A DNA stretch of 64,000 nucleotides. It comes from Schistosoma mansoni. Its lineage: Eukaryota; Platyhelminthes; Trematoda; Strigeidida; Schistosomatidae. Positions 1 to 13,600 of this stretch are shown here, in pieces (within the stretch, counting starts at the first letter, position 1; each line of letters begins with the position of its first letter). Below the pieces are notes generated by a model. The model saw only the letters and a program-made list of their open reading frames with translations, made no database searches and was not told the DNA's origin. The stretch lies in assembly GCF_000237925.1 (NCBI RefSeq), contig NC_031502.1:35703299-35767298 (forward strand), given 5' to 3'. Both the position numbers and the translations under genes were made by a program.

Positions 1-741
1 GTCACAAAGTAAATTTGCTAGGTAAGGTATTACAGAACTTTTATAGATTTGCTTGTGTGCATGGATTTTAAGGTATTTACGTCTCGTCCTACCAGAGGAT
101 ATACAAGAAGAAAGATATGAATGAAGTGGATGGTTAGTATCTGATAAAATAACACCTGCCAAGAGTTTGCAAGACTTAAAATGTCTATCCACAAGCATAT
201 TAATAATGACCTCAAAAGATTCACCACACACCTTGCAAACTGCTTTCAGAACTCACGAAAAGCTGATTTTGTCACCAGTCAACAATTAAGCAAAAAAAAG
301 AAAGCATAACTCTAAATAAATTATGAAATACACAAAGATTTTTACAATAGAATTAATCTATAATCAAAGTTACTTAATCATATTCTTATACTTAATACAT
401 AATACTTCAAAAATAATGGATTTCCCATAGGTTCCTATAGAACAGAAATAAATATTTGTAATTCAGATTTATTCATTTTGCATAAATTGCACCATCAATG
501 AAACTAAACGAGATTCGATCTATTTATTCTTAAAATTACATTATTGGTACAATTAATCAATAAAGATTTCAAAAAAATAAACATGTTGACTACTGGGTAA
601 CAATGATCTTTGTGTTATAAAATGAAATTTTAAACATTACCAGATAGTAGGTGTTATTCATAGATGAATTAAAGATTTCATACAAAACTTTCAAATTTTT
701 AAATGACTTTATTTATTCACTTAATATTGTTTGTTTGAATT

Positions 742-1100
742 TTCCCATTGATGTTTAAGACTGTAACTAGTCAGTCTCTACAATGCTTGTGAATTAAGGC
801 TATATCGAGGCAATACGCACAGTATGCACATATGCCAATAAGAGACAGCAATGGAAAGATTCAAACAAGCAATACTAAGTGAATTTAAACTTCACCACAT
901 TGCACAAGCAAGTGGCTATCAGAACTCAGTAGCTGAGTGGATAACGTGATGGCGTTTGAAGCGAAAGGTACTGGGTTTGAGTCTCAGAGTGAATATCAAC
1001 TCTGAGATGCAGGTACATCCAGCTGACGAGTCTCAAATAGGACGAAACGCGCGTCAAAATGGATTCCACTGCTAACCACTATCCATCTTTGCTTACAATG
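742..1100 (+). mobile_element. Sm-alpha-like SINE (family R1) with hammerhead, plus strand
   Basis: tRNA-like head (AGCTGAGTGG A-box-like, GGGTTTGAGTC B-box-like near 974) followed by a hammerhead core at about 1014-1065: CTGACGA, a GTC..GAC stem II, GAAAC, cleavage triplet GTC. Four A's replace the C after the triplet, which weakens stem I. The 742-885 part is the tail of a neighbouring unit, so this is a partial tandem. Confidence 0.7.
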
Positions 1101-1654
1101 ACTTTATTTATATTAAATGATTAAAAGGAAGTCTTTAGGAGACCCTTGAACCTTAGTTTCGTTTTAATTGTCATTTGTCATCAAGGGATACTTACTATCT
1201 GATCCTCACCATAGGATTAACACCTATATCACATAGCTTTACAGTTTTAGATTTTAACAATGAGTTATTCTGCTAGTAATTTACAGTGACAAGTATGCTT
1301 TTATTACAAAATCATAGAACCAATTAAAGGTTATTAATTTTAATTCTATTGATCTACATTACACAATTTACAAAACTGAAAGCTGATTGAAAATTGACGG
1401 GTGTTTTTATTACATCTTGAACAAATATATATGCAGTGATACAAATAAAAAGTGTGAGATTAATGTCAACAATGTTGCCCTAAAAAATAGTCTAAATGTA
1501 TCTAATTAGAAACTGAAATATCATTGAATCAGATAATGAATTATCAAAGCTGACTAGTCTTAAAATTGAGACAAAAGTCATCAAGTAAGAACAAAAACGG
1601 ATAAGGACTTTCGTTTTATTTTAGTGAAATATAGAACAACTGACTATTAGATAT

Positions 1655-1850
1655 GCCAGAAGGGGCTTTTGTAGAGATTTTAGTAATTTTATATAGTTGA
1701 GATCATGAGTCGATTGAAGCTAGACCACAATGGAAAACCTGGAAGCACTAGATGGCCGTTTCGTCCTATTGTGGGAATCCTCAGCAGTGTGCATCCACGA
1801 TCCCGCCTCGCGCAATTCGAACCCATTCATGATCTCAACTATATAATATT
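1655..1850 (-). mobile_element. Second SINE family (R2), minus strand, with inverted end
   Basis: Contains the R2 tail (CTAGACCAC on plus), a hammerhead core at 1745-1792 (minus strand CTGAGGA ... GAAAC, triplet ATC) and a truncated tRNA-like head. It starts with ATATAGTTGAGATCAT and ends with the reverse complement of that, so the copy is bounded by a short inverted repeat. Confidence 0.65.
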
Positions 1851-2239
1851 AGATATGTATTTCACTTGATCAATTTAATGTTGAACAACTTTACCAAATG
1901 GATGAGACAACAAATGATGTTAACTTTCTGAACTTAATTGAAAACTTAGTTGCTTAACTTTTTTCGAAGCTTCATCTTTCCCAATAAAATGAATAAGTAA
2001 TTAATAAATTACTCATAAAACTATCAAAGATAATGTTAGTTACAAAACTGACTCATATACCTGTTATAACGTATGAGTGTGTGTGTGTACCCAGTTGTTA
2101 TATCGATTGATTGAGTGCGTTCTTGCCCTGTTTAGTATATGAACGCCCAATGAGAGAAGAGCGAATTATCGATCAGAGCTATGATACACAAAAGCTGTAT
2201 GAGCAGTCTTGAGTACTTATCAGTTCTGCTTTCTGCCTA

Positions 2240-2610
2240 GCCCAACTAGTTAAGTCCAGAACATCAATAACAGTCTCTGCAATATGAATCATTATTCTCA
2301 AACAAACTGGGTTTATATACCGAACAAACTGACCACATCGTGCCATAAAATAGAGAACAACATTTGTACAAGATTTAGCCAAATGTGGCTGTGAATGGGG
2401 GGGAACAGTAATCAATAGACTAGGGATAACTCAAGAATGGTAAACCGTATAATAATATTCTATAAGTCAAAATAAAGCTTATAATGAGAGGGACATGAAT
2501 ATAAATATATATAAATATATAATAGCAATTATACAATAGGAAATATGCATATTACATTGGTCCATAAATAGTCCTCCAAGTTACCATTCATAATACTCTT
2601 CAATACCCAA
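2240..2610. repeat. Dispersed repeat R3, copy 1
   Basis: About 300-370 bases with clear similarity to 63370-63700 in the same orientation. Shared blocks include AACAAACTG/CCAAACAGACC, TGTGGCTGTGAA, AACAGTAATCAA and AAGCTTA. No coding capacity was recognised. The class is unknown. Confidence 0.5.
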
Positions 2611-3074
2611 ATATGTCAGTAAAGTTAAAGCAAATTAGAATTTCTATCTTTACAAGAATCATTTCTCTGACCATTATTTGCCAAATATAACCATCTACTT
2701 ACTCAGCTATCAAATTTATCTTTTTTCAAATGTAATTAATAAAACCTGATGATTATAACATTTTGTATCTAAAACTGTCGAAAGATGAATAGTTGAAAGA
2801 AAAATTTCAAAAAAGAAAATTACTTCAGTATTTTATAATTAGCAGTGTCATGGTAGATAATCATTAATAAATAAAAACCTGAACTCCTTTCCGTTTTTAT
2901 CTATCTCGTATTATCTAAATGACAACAATTACATTCAATGATTCTAATCATTAGTCTTATCGGAATTTGTTAAACAATTAACTGGAACATTAAAAATGAC
3001 ATATACATTCAGTTTTAAATTTCGCTCTTTTATTTTTATTTTGTTTAATTATCTTTATTTTATACATGCTGTGA

Positions 3075-3383
3075 CATATATGGGAGAGGATAAACCAGCT
3101 TCCAGCTGAAGAGGAAATTAAAAAAAAGACGTTTGAAGTGGGTCGGACATATATTAAGGAAATCACCAAACTGCATCACGAGGCAATCCCTAATTTGGAA
3201 TCCTGAGGGGAAGTGGAAAAGAGGAAGGCCAAAGAACACATTACGCCGGAAAATAGAAGCAGATATGAAAAGGACGAATAGCAACTGGAAAGAACTGGAA
3301 AGGAAGGCTCAGGACAGAGTTGGATGGAGAATGCTGGTGAGCGGCCTATGCTCCTCGACGAGGGGTAACAGGCGTAAGTAAGT
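3075..3383 (+). mobile_element. RTE/SR2-like LINE, 3' fragment
   Basis: Encodes the C-terminal tail of the RTE-type endonuclease-reverse transcriptase: [52 protein letters not shown], ending TRGNRRK. The frame is open for about 100 codons. A 5'-truncated copy of the kind typical of LINEs. The same 3' block recurs at 13.7, 37.7, 48.8 (minus) and 57.5 kb. Confidence 0.8.
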
Positions 3384-3654
3384 AACATATATGATTCATA
3401 TCATATATTAAAAAATGTATTTTTATCTGATAAATTCACCGATAAGAGACAATATATAGTGTGAATGTAATTTCTCCTCTCACCACTTACGTTTCTATAC
3501 CATATGTTATATTAACACTTATCATTTCACACCACAAATCTCTTACACACTAATACATATACCCAGTCTAGACATTATTAACGTTGATTGGATGACCTAT
3601 TCAGTGTACAATGAAACGAAGAACCATGTACCTATTTATATTCGATAATTTTGA

Positions 3655-3830
3655 TGTTTGATTACAATTCCTTGAAAAACTTGGACCAGATTTCCAGGCG
3701 AAACGTTGGATTTACTACAAATTCATTCGCTGAGATTTTACAAATATATTATTCTTATTTAATGTCTTACTTCAGTATTGTTTTACTTATATAATAAACA
3801 ATTATTTATTTATACTGAAGTAAGAAGTCA
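3655..3830 (+). repeat. PLE-terminal-like sequence with hammerhead-like core and hairpin
   Basis: The stretch around 3678-3712 has a TTGGA..TCCAG stem followed by GCGAAACGTTGG, as in the PLE ends at 31.15 kb and 13.2 kb. The CTGANGA box is poor (TTGAAAA). Downstream a 14-base inverted repeat (3765-3778 against 3812-3825) can form a hairpin. Confidence 0.35.
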
Positions 3831-3949
3831 CTTTTATATAAATTAATCTCTGTATAATTCATGAAGACTATTAAATCATAGCTTAGAAGTTATGATAATG
3901 CTTTATTAAGTCTATTGATTTTGGAACTAATGGTAATATCAAATTCATT

Positions 3950-4244
3950 TAGTATTGCTTGTTTGAATCTTCCCATCGATGTGTTAGGACTGTAACTGGT
4001 CAGTCTCTAATTGGCATATGTGCATACTGTGCGTATTGCCTCGATATAGCCTTAATTCATAAGCATTATAAGCAGAGATGGATAGTGGCTAGCAGTGGAA
4101 TCCAGGACGCGCGTTTCGTCCTATTTGGGACTTGTCAGCTGGATGTACCTGCATCTCAGATTTGATGTTCACTCTGGGACTCGAACCCTATACCCTCGCT
4201 TCAAACGCCATCGCGTTATCCACTCGGACACTGAGTCCTGATAG
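3950..4244 (-). mobile_element. R1 SINE with hammerhead, minus strand
   Basis: Nearly complete unit: tRNA-like A box (ATCCACTCGGACACTGAG on plus), B box (GGACTCGAACC on plus), hammerhead at about 4096-4145, and the tail with GCATATGTGCATACTGTGCG. The core reads CTGACAA on the minus strand, so the catalytic G8 is changed to A. Predicted inactive. Confidence 0.72.
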
Positions 4245-4282
4245 TAATATCATTTTTAAAAAAATCAAATTCACAAAATTGA

Positions 4283-4288
4283 TTTATT
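4283..4288 (-). promoter_or_regulatory. Possible poly(A) signal of gene 1
   Basis: AATAAA on the minus strand about 120 bases after the gene 1 stop codon. The motif is common by chance in DNA this AT-rich. Confidence 0.3.
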
Positions 4289-4406
4289 TCCAGGTCCTTT
4301 GAATAAATTAAAACAAACAAACAAACAATAAGCTTACAACTATTATTCAATTATGATTAATTTTAACACAGTAATTATATATCTTTACAATTATATATTA
4401 ATAATA

Positions 4407-4638
4407 TTAATTTTCAACTATTGGTTCTTCTATTTCATTATTTAATAATAGTACAAATTCATCAAATGAAATTTTTCCATCATTATTTTTATCAACTTTT
4501 TCAATCCATTTATTTATTTCCATTTGAGTATAACGATTATAATCACATTCATGTAATAATGTACAAATTTCATTTGATGTTAAATATCCTGATTTATCTT
4601 TATCAATTGAATCAAATGCCATTTTCCATTGATTAATA
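4407..4638 (-). CDS. Gene 1 exon 3: EF-hands 3 and 4 and C-terminus
   Basis: 232 bases, opening with one base of a split codon, then [17 protein letters not shown], two clean EF loops ([12 protein letters not shown] and [12 protein letters not shown]), a short acidic tail, and TAA. The acceptor is TTTTCTAG. It is clearly homologous to the last exon of gene 2 (same phase, same W-aromatic start to the helix). Confidence 0.9.
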
Positions 4639-5609
4639 CTAGAAAATTAAAATAGAAAAAAATTATTTTTGGGTAAATAAAATCAAACTTTAGAATTTAT
4701 ATACTGTTAACTATGCAGAAAACGATATTGACGAATGTTATAGAAAGGTGGAATATTTGTTGGAAACTAATAATCAGAACATTGTTTATTATTCAAAGAT
4801 GAATGGTGGTTAGCAGTGGAATCCATTTTGACGCGCGTTTCGTCCTATTTGAGACTCGTCAGCTGGATGCACCTGCATCTCAGAGTTGATATTCACTCTG
4901 AGACTCAAACCCAGTACCTTTCGCTTCAAACGCCATCACGTTATCCACTCAGCTACTGAGTTCTGATAGCCACTTGCTTGTGCAATGTGGTGAAGTTTAA
5001 ATTCACTTAGTATTGCTTGTTTGAATCTTTCCATTGCTGTCTCTTATTGGCATATGTGCATACTGTGCGTATTGCCTCGATATAGTCTTAATTCACAAGC
5101 ATTATAAGCAAAGATGGATAGTGACTAGCAGTGGAATCCAGGACGCGCGTTTCGTCCTATTTGGGACTGGTCAGCTGGATGTACCTGCATCTCAGAGTTG
5201 ATGTTCACTCTGGGACTCAACCAATTGCAGTCCTAAACATCGATGGGAAAATTCAAACAAACAATACTAAGTGGGTTGTTTATTAATATTTACTTTTTTT
5301 TGAATTCAACAAATAACATTGTTGTATTTCATAGTTAACTATGCACATATTTCGCAAAGAATGTGGTTAACTGTATGGATACATATGTAAAGTCATACTT
5401 TTAGATGTTTAAATAGTATCTGAACAAAATAAAAAGTCTCCGTTGTTTAGCTTTGATTATATTGAATATAAGACGCCTACTATCATTGATGGGATTGATT
5501 GATTAATGGTTGAAAGTTCATTATAATAATGACAACCATTGGGCTCTAGCTTGATCTAAAACTATCATGTTAACTGTCGCTCCTGAAGTTTCTAAGTTCA
5601 ATATCAGAA

Positions 5610-5660
<51 letters not shown>

Positions 5661-8600
5661 GAGGACTAGAAATAGTTAGTAGGATATTTTTGAAGACATC
5701 AGTATTTCCTAGAGAACAACACACTAGCCAGAATATAAATTATTTAAAATATTTGGCAACTGACGCCACAAGATATATGTATATATATTTATGGTCTACT
5801 ATATTTGCCATCGAAAAATAGCCAAAAAGTAACAAAACGAGATATTGTGGTGTGTGCTTATAATGTCGACAGATATAATTAGTATGTATCACCAGTTGAA
5901 AGTGAATGATCTGGCAGTAGAAGAATAGGAGAAGCAGAGAATGATTAGTGCGGAAATGAAAGAACAATCAAGTCTGAGAAAATTGATTGACGTTTTCACC
6001 TATGAAATATTTATTGTATGGTTCTTAGATTTTACTAAGTGATTTTGTGATTTTGTCTTCATTGGTGTTCTTGTTCACTACAATATAAGTGAACTAACTG
6101 AACAGTTTTTCAATGTTTAGTTGTATATTTAAAGCAGCATTACTTTGAAATATAATTATTTTCAACAACTCAAGAGATATATTTCATACCATTAATAAAC
6201 ATCACCATCCTATGCTCCATTTTCCTTGAGTTATAACATTTTACTAATAATGCTTAATGTAAAAGAATTACACAGTCATTACAACGCATTAATAATGATT
6301 GTTATAAAACTTATGGTTCTTTAATGATTAATAAAATTTAGTCACAAATTAAATCATATTAGATAAACGAAAAACTAATGTATAGTTAAACTTCAGGATA
6401 TAATGATGTATTTCGGCAACTTTCCGTTTCTTACTTCTTGGTCTATCCTGACGGTAAATATTAAGTGTTTATTAGTTAGAAGTTAGCAGTTCAATAAATC
6501 GACATCTAAATAATGTACATTCTTTTCGCTGTATATTGCCAGCAACCACTATATCTCTGATTGAGCCTTCTATAACTTGTACAACGAAAGGTTTTGCATT
6601 TTTCAGAAACGCATCTGAATAGGTTATGCGGTTAATAACCATAATGATATATTAAAACAAACAAAATTAGGTAATTTGTTGAAATATCTAGATGGCACGG
6701 ACAGGTAAACAAAAAAATCTTAAAGCGGGCCACATTATTGTTTTCAAGATTTTTTAATACTTACTATTATCAGAAAACTTTATTGATTGTTAAAATAAAT
6801 AAAAACAATGTATCACCATCATAATTTTTTTTAGATTTATAAATAAAGTTTACGTAAATGTCTATGTTTATTTAGAAAAAATATGATCATAATATTAGAT
6901 TATATAAAACCAATCTGATAAATTGATGCTCACTAAGATAGTGTCATAAATTGTTCAACGTAGAAATTATAGTGAAAAATACTTATTATTATAATTGGGA
7001 ATGTTTGGTTTAATCCAAAATTAAAACAAAATATGCCTATATTTTCTTTCTATCAAAATGTGACGTAATGAAACGTACAACTTATGATAAACGTTGATAT
7101 GAGATATAGAATACTTTTCTAGAAATATCAGTTATTTATTTCATTTATGAGTTGAAAATATTTAGTAACCCGTGATCTGACTTGAATTAGATTGTTTGCC
7201 TCTTGTTTTCAAATATTTGCTGTTGAAATATACATCCCAAATGCTTTCATATATAATTGTTGACTTTTCCTGAGTTAGTGTATACAGGAATTAAATAAGT
7301 CAAATACGAGAATGAATTTTTCAATACGTTTATTTCGTGCAATCATTGATTAGAAAGCAGAGCAAAACAAAATGATATGCAATGGAGGAGGCGAGTGAAC
7401 CAACTCAATTTAGTCAAGTGTGAATCGATATTTATATTCAAACCAAAAATCAGTTACAGGTATGTGATGAGTAGGATAAGAAATGCACACTCATACGCTT
7501 ACATAAAAAACGGTCAAGGTAGACAACCGAGTAATTACCAAAGTCAAAATGTAACTTGAGGAGAATGGATAAGTTGGTTTGTTCAGAAGCTAGAATAAGC
7601 TATATGGGCTTAACATAGCAACCGACACTACAAATGCTTGGTGTATTTAGTACTCAGATTTTGGTAATATTTCATAGATAACGTTCTGAATTAAGTGTGA
7701 ATTTATGAAATTCTAATTTAAAATGATCAACTAAGGTCTCAGTTATCCCTTACTCTCCGAACTCAATTATTTATTAGCTGTTGGATTATAAAAATCATTA
7801 TGATCGATTACTATCTAGGCTTTGGTAGTATATTATCTAATATATTGTCAACTCGTTTGTCTATACATTTTAAGATCTAAGATATTTTAATTAATTGTAA
7901 AAAAAAACTTGTTGTTACTGTTTTAGAAACTAGGGCTCAAACTTGAGAAAACAGTCAATTATTCAAGGATAAACCTAAAGGTCACATGGAAATAACAAAT
8001 TCCAATTTCCAGTATAATGGAAGTTCTTACTTAGATATTTCCAAGAATAGAAAAAGAAGTTCATTGAAAGAAAAATTGATGGGGTAAATAGTTTAACTAT
8101 GATGATTATTATTTACGTTGTGCAGCCAATGTAGCCTGCCTTGCTAGAGCAAGTAGAATCATAGACGCATATCGATGTGCTCTGAAGCGACGTTTATCTT
8201 TAATATTCTAGTAAATATTAAGCCTGATGAAGAAAACATTATAAAGCTTAGGTACGTGGAATGTTTTTCCAGAGATTTCAAAATTTGTTGATTCAAGATT
8301 TCCGCCGTAGCATCTTTAAATTCGACATCCATACAATTAGGGAGTAGGTTACATTGGGCGTACAAAGCGAACACATTCGAATATTATTTAACGTTCTTAT
8401 TAAATGAAAACATCATAGTCTTTTCGTTACATTACGTTTGTGAGAAAGGAGAAAATTGCTATTAGAAGTGATAAATGATGTGAAAAATCTGATACACTGT
8501 TTGGTTATAGTAAATCTTATAATTTGCTTACTTCTCCAAATTTTTATTATTAAGATCAATAATGGATACTATAAACTCAATTGATACACAAAATAGACAT

Positions 8601-10641
8601 TGTATGTCAAAATATTCCCTAAGTTTGTTATACTGATATTTCATTCATAAGTTTCTATAAAGGAAATTAAGTCAAATATGTTAGATTTCTGGTAAACATA
8701 GAACAATCGTCGGTTTACTTGATTGTAATTTAACCGATGTCAATTGAAAAGAGTTTCTTCCACGCAATAGGCGGTAAGTGAAGTGTCTTTTTTTTCTTAT
8801 GTTAAAATACACGAAAACTGCAAATGCCTTACAATAATATATGTATAATCTTAAAACTGATTACCCAATAGTCTAATATTTCTTACCTTGTTAGCTCTTT
8901 TTGTTTTCTAAGTTATTTTTCTTGTCTTATTTTATCTTTAAATCATAGGAGAGTTCCATCATTTTCAAAAAGAAAAAAAATTCATACACACTTCAGAAAT
9001 TCTTCACTTCAAAATTTTATAAATTTTATTTACTCTTTCTCTTGTTCAACTTTTCATTTAAATAATAAAATTTACTGAATGAAACTAAATTATCAGAGTT
9101 GAAATCATGAGTCAATTGAAGCTAGACCATCATAGAAAACCTGAAAGCACTGGACAGCCGTTTCATCCTATTATGGGACTCATGATTTCAACTATGAAAA
9201 TACTGAAATCTCCACAAAACCCCTTCTGAACCAAAAAAACTAAATTAATTGTACTTCAGTACTTCTGATAAACTGTAAATACAGCCCAAAGTTATAAAGT
9301 ATATAATTTAATTAAAAACAATTATTTTTGATATATATGTTAGTTAATTAAGTTGAACTGAATGTTGAGTAAGGGACAGAAAATCATCGTAAAAAAATAG
9401 GAACATAACATCTCATCAAGACTACTAAATTGTTATATATAAGGAATATCATATTAGTGTAGAAAGGGTCATAATGATTATTAACATTAATTTGTATATT
9501 CATTATATTTGTCAATGGTTTCTTTGTTATTTTGTTACATTCTCAATATTCGAGGTAAATTTTATTCATTGAAATGTGTCAAGTAGTTGTAAGCAAAGAT
9601 GGATAATGGCTAGCAGTGGAATCTAGGACGAGTGTTTCGTCCTATTTGGGACTCAAGTATTTGTTTGTAATAAAATTAATCTTTTATAACTTTAGGGAAT
9701 TTGCAGATGTAGCGTAACCTTAAAATAAATTAATTTTGTTGTACAAAACCTATTGTTTATGATTTGTTTAAATTTATCAAAAGAGTAAAATGTAAATTAA
9801 TTTATGGTTATTAATCAAAATTTGTTTGCAGATAAAAGAAAAAGAATTAAAACTTGATATCTGTAATGAAATTAAAGAAAAAATAGTAATAATATGTGTA
9901 CTCATTACTGTATACTACATAGAAGAAAAATAAACAATATGAATTTTAATAGTTGAGATCATGAATCAATTGAAATTACACCACCATGGAAAACCTGAAA
10001 GCACTGGACGGCCATTTCGTCCTATTGTGGGACACCTCACCAGTGTACATCAACAATCCTGCCTCGAGAGATTCAAACCCAGGACCTATCAGTCTCGCGC
10101 GCAAGCGCTATATATATATATATATATATTCAAAGAAGGCGCATAAATTTTAAACTTGGACTGTAGTGTGTGCTACTGATGTCGATAAATATAAGTAGTA
10201 GGTATCATCATTCGAAAGTGAAATGTCTGTTGGCAGAAGATTAAGAAGATCGAAGGATAGAGAACGACAACAGAGAATGATTATTGTGAAAACGAAGGAG
10301 TAATCACGTTTGAGACGATCGTTTGACATTTTGCAAATGAAGTATTTACTTTATGGTATTCAAATTCTACTAAGATGTTCCAAATACATTTAGTTGTCCC
10401 CACTTGCGTTCTCATTTTCACTACAAGATGATCATCTTTTTTGTTTGAGTTTCTAAATAATTCGATATCTTTTATTATCACTAGTTTTATTTATTGTAAT
10501 GATTACTCGATTTTTACGAGAATTACATAAAAACGTATCGGATTTAATTGAGAAATGATAGTCAAAAATAATGCAATAAGCTTTGTGTTGTTTCTGTGAA
10601 ACCAAGTAACTAGTTGATGATATTAGAATAAAACTAGTCAG

Positions 10642-10684
<43 letters not shown>

Positions 10685-13600
10685 GTAATAGACTTTATAT
10701 TTCAAATCAATTTGTTGTAATGATAAAGAATAATAGAAAGGAAGAAACTTATAAAGATCTTCATAAAAATGTGCACCATCTCCTATAGTTTGTTATATAT
10801 TATGTATCAAATATTAATTTTCATTCTGTTTACTCGTTTATTTAAAAAAAGTAGTGTATTTATTTATTACACTTATCATTATTTTTCACTTGGATGTTTT
10901 ATGAGATCTACGTTTACTCAAGATAGTTTTTGTTTGCAAACTGATGTCAATTAATAAAGCTCATCTTTTAAAATTTTTCAGCTCGTCGTAGTCCATAGTA
11001 AAGTCAATTTTAATATTATTCCTTCTTCAATATTTTTATTTACTGAAGTAATTGTGCAAATTACTTAACATAGAAGCACATCAATAAGACATTCAAATTC
11101 TACAATACAACAATACGTCAGGAAAACTGGAAAGAATTGATAAATACTTAAATCATGATCCGAAAATGGGGTTTGTGGAATAAAACGGACGTCCAGTGCT
11201 TCCAGGTTTTCAATTTGTTGTCTAGCTTAAATCAACTTATGAATTCAATTTAAATCATAGTTTATTAATGATGAAATTTCATTATATATCTTTATATCTA
11301 TTTTATATTATAAAATAAATAATTTTTACTCAGCTTATCTAAATTATTTCATATATACACTAATTGAGTTATAGTAAATAAATCAGAATACCTGTAAAAT
11401 TTATACGATAAATTGTTCATTTGATATAGTTGAGATCATGAGTCAATTGAAGCTAGACCACCATGGAAAACCTGGAAGGGCTATATAAAATTACTAAAAT
11501 CTCTACAAAACCCCCTTCTGATAAATTGTTTATTAATTTTTTTAGAAAGTAATAACCAGGTTTTATATGTTGAGGTTATGTAATAAATAGTTTAAATAAC
11601 AAATCCCTGACTTCTATATTCATTTGACTAAAACTACTGGTGATTCAAACGAAGTTAGTGTTTCATAAATTACTGTGGAAAACTAAATTATTCTATACTT
11701 TTAACTCAGAGACCAAATATACTCAATACAATCTACCTAAGGTGAAGAGTAAAAGTGATTGACATATGCATCTCTGAAATTTTTGTAATACTCTAATTGA
11801 CAGCCAGATTTTAAGGGGGTTGACCTAATTCCGCATTTTGTAGATAGAGATAAGATGTAGATAGGTAATCAGTGTGATGAATTACTAACAGCTAAGTCTA
11901 TTTTTACTATTTCGTACATGGAAAGGATAAATGTGGTTAATCACTAAAATCAAAAGCTAAATGTCATTCTTGAATAATTTATTATTTGTCTAGTTTAAAT
12001 TCAACTATTCTCCTTTGAGTCAAACTATATGAAAGTTAGTGGAAATCTCTGAGTGTACTAACTGACAAGCGTATATGCGGGTTAAATTATATAGCTTATT
12101 AACTGAATTCCGATCAGTTTACCCGCTAAACTACTACTGCACATGTTTAGATTTAATTTATAATGTGAAATGAAGAAGAGTAAGCGAAGTTAGTAAAATA
12201 AAATATAAAATCATGTAATAAACGTATACTTAATTTCATAAGGGGGTTTTGTCGAGATTTTAGTAATTTTATAGTTGAAATCATTAGTCAATTGAAGCTA
12301 GACCAACATGGAAGCATTATACGGCCGTTTCGTCCTATTTTAGGACTCCTCAGTAGTGCGCGTCCACGATCCCGCCTCGAGAGATTCGAACTCAGGACCC
12401 ATCAGTCTCGTGCGCGAGCGCTTAAACTTCAGACCACTGAGCCAGTATCCAACGATGTTAATGTCTAACTTCAACCAATCCACGAAATTGAGCAACTGTC
12501 TACCATCGTCTTCAGTGAATTACTATCTCACAACTGATCCGGTTGAACTGCACTGGTCACTGCTTCTTACTAGAACTCCAGGAAATATCTCTTGAAGTCA
12601 GTCCCTAGTGAACATATATTGATTAATATCAGAGGGGGGTTTTGTGGAGATTTTAGTAATGTTTATGGTTGAAATCATAAGTCAATTAATGATGATCAAT
12701 AATAATATGTTTATTACTGAAACAGTTCATTAGAAATAATATCAAAATACTTTAAAGGAAGGATTTCAATGAAAAAAAACATACAAAACTCAGAACAAAA
12801 TTGTTTACGTGTCGTTTGTAAACATTTAATGACATTAATGAGTTCATAGGTATCATTACTAAGTTTTGATCTGATAATTTTGAATAAATTGAGCATTGGA
12901 TAGATTGTTATAAATAAATAATCTATTTGCAGTATTTTAATGATATTATTTACAATTCACACTATTACTTTACAAATTAAACTCTATCCTTTGTCATTAT
13001 AAAGGTCACACATTTTCATCATTAACAGTGTAAATATACACACACACAAATTTGCATACATGTCGCTTATGAATTACCTTGACTGAAATGACATGACATC
13101 GATTTATTCAGACCTGTTTTTGATTGAACGCACCTAATATTCGTGTTGTCCCGTTGTACTATTTTAACTTGGATTAATGTTAATTTGGTTATTTATTCTC
13201 TGAAGAAGTGGCTTACACCGAGTAACGAAACGTCAGAAAATCTAATTTTTCTACTCATTGAGTTATTACAAACATATTATTTATTCATAACAATCTACCC
13301 AATGCTCAATTTATTCAAAATTATCAAATCAAAACTTGGTAATGATACCTACATATTTTGTTTATGTTAATATTCTATTTCTAATGTACTATTTCCAATA
13401 TTTTCTAATAAAACATTTTCAACCGGTGTTTTCATCTAACATATTTGTTTATATTCATAATTGTTTCTTTCTAGTTACTACAGTTTGAATGCTGGTAATA
13501 AATTTTTTAGAAAGAAGTATCCATAAGAATTAAACTTAAATAATAGTATCTTAAAGAAACACTGAGACAATTAATTTACATATAAATAACGTAATTTCCA

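Noticed and set aside
928-985. tRNA gene-like A and B boxes in R1 and R2 repeats
   Set aside because: They recur in every SINE copy, lack a proper cloverleaf and acceptor stem, and are tRNA-derived heads rather than tRNA genes.
3176-3388. Minus-strand ORF opposite the RTE fragment (and similar ones at 13.7, 56.2 and 57.5 kb)
   Set aside because: Antisense shadow of the LINE C-terminus.
8159-8374. 71-codon minus-strand ORF with protein-like composition
   Set aside because: No recognisable family, no matching splice context with gene 1, and length expected by chance.
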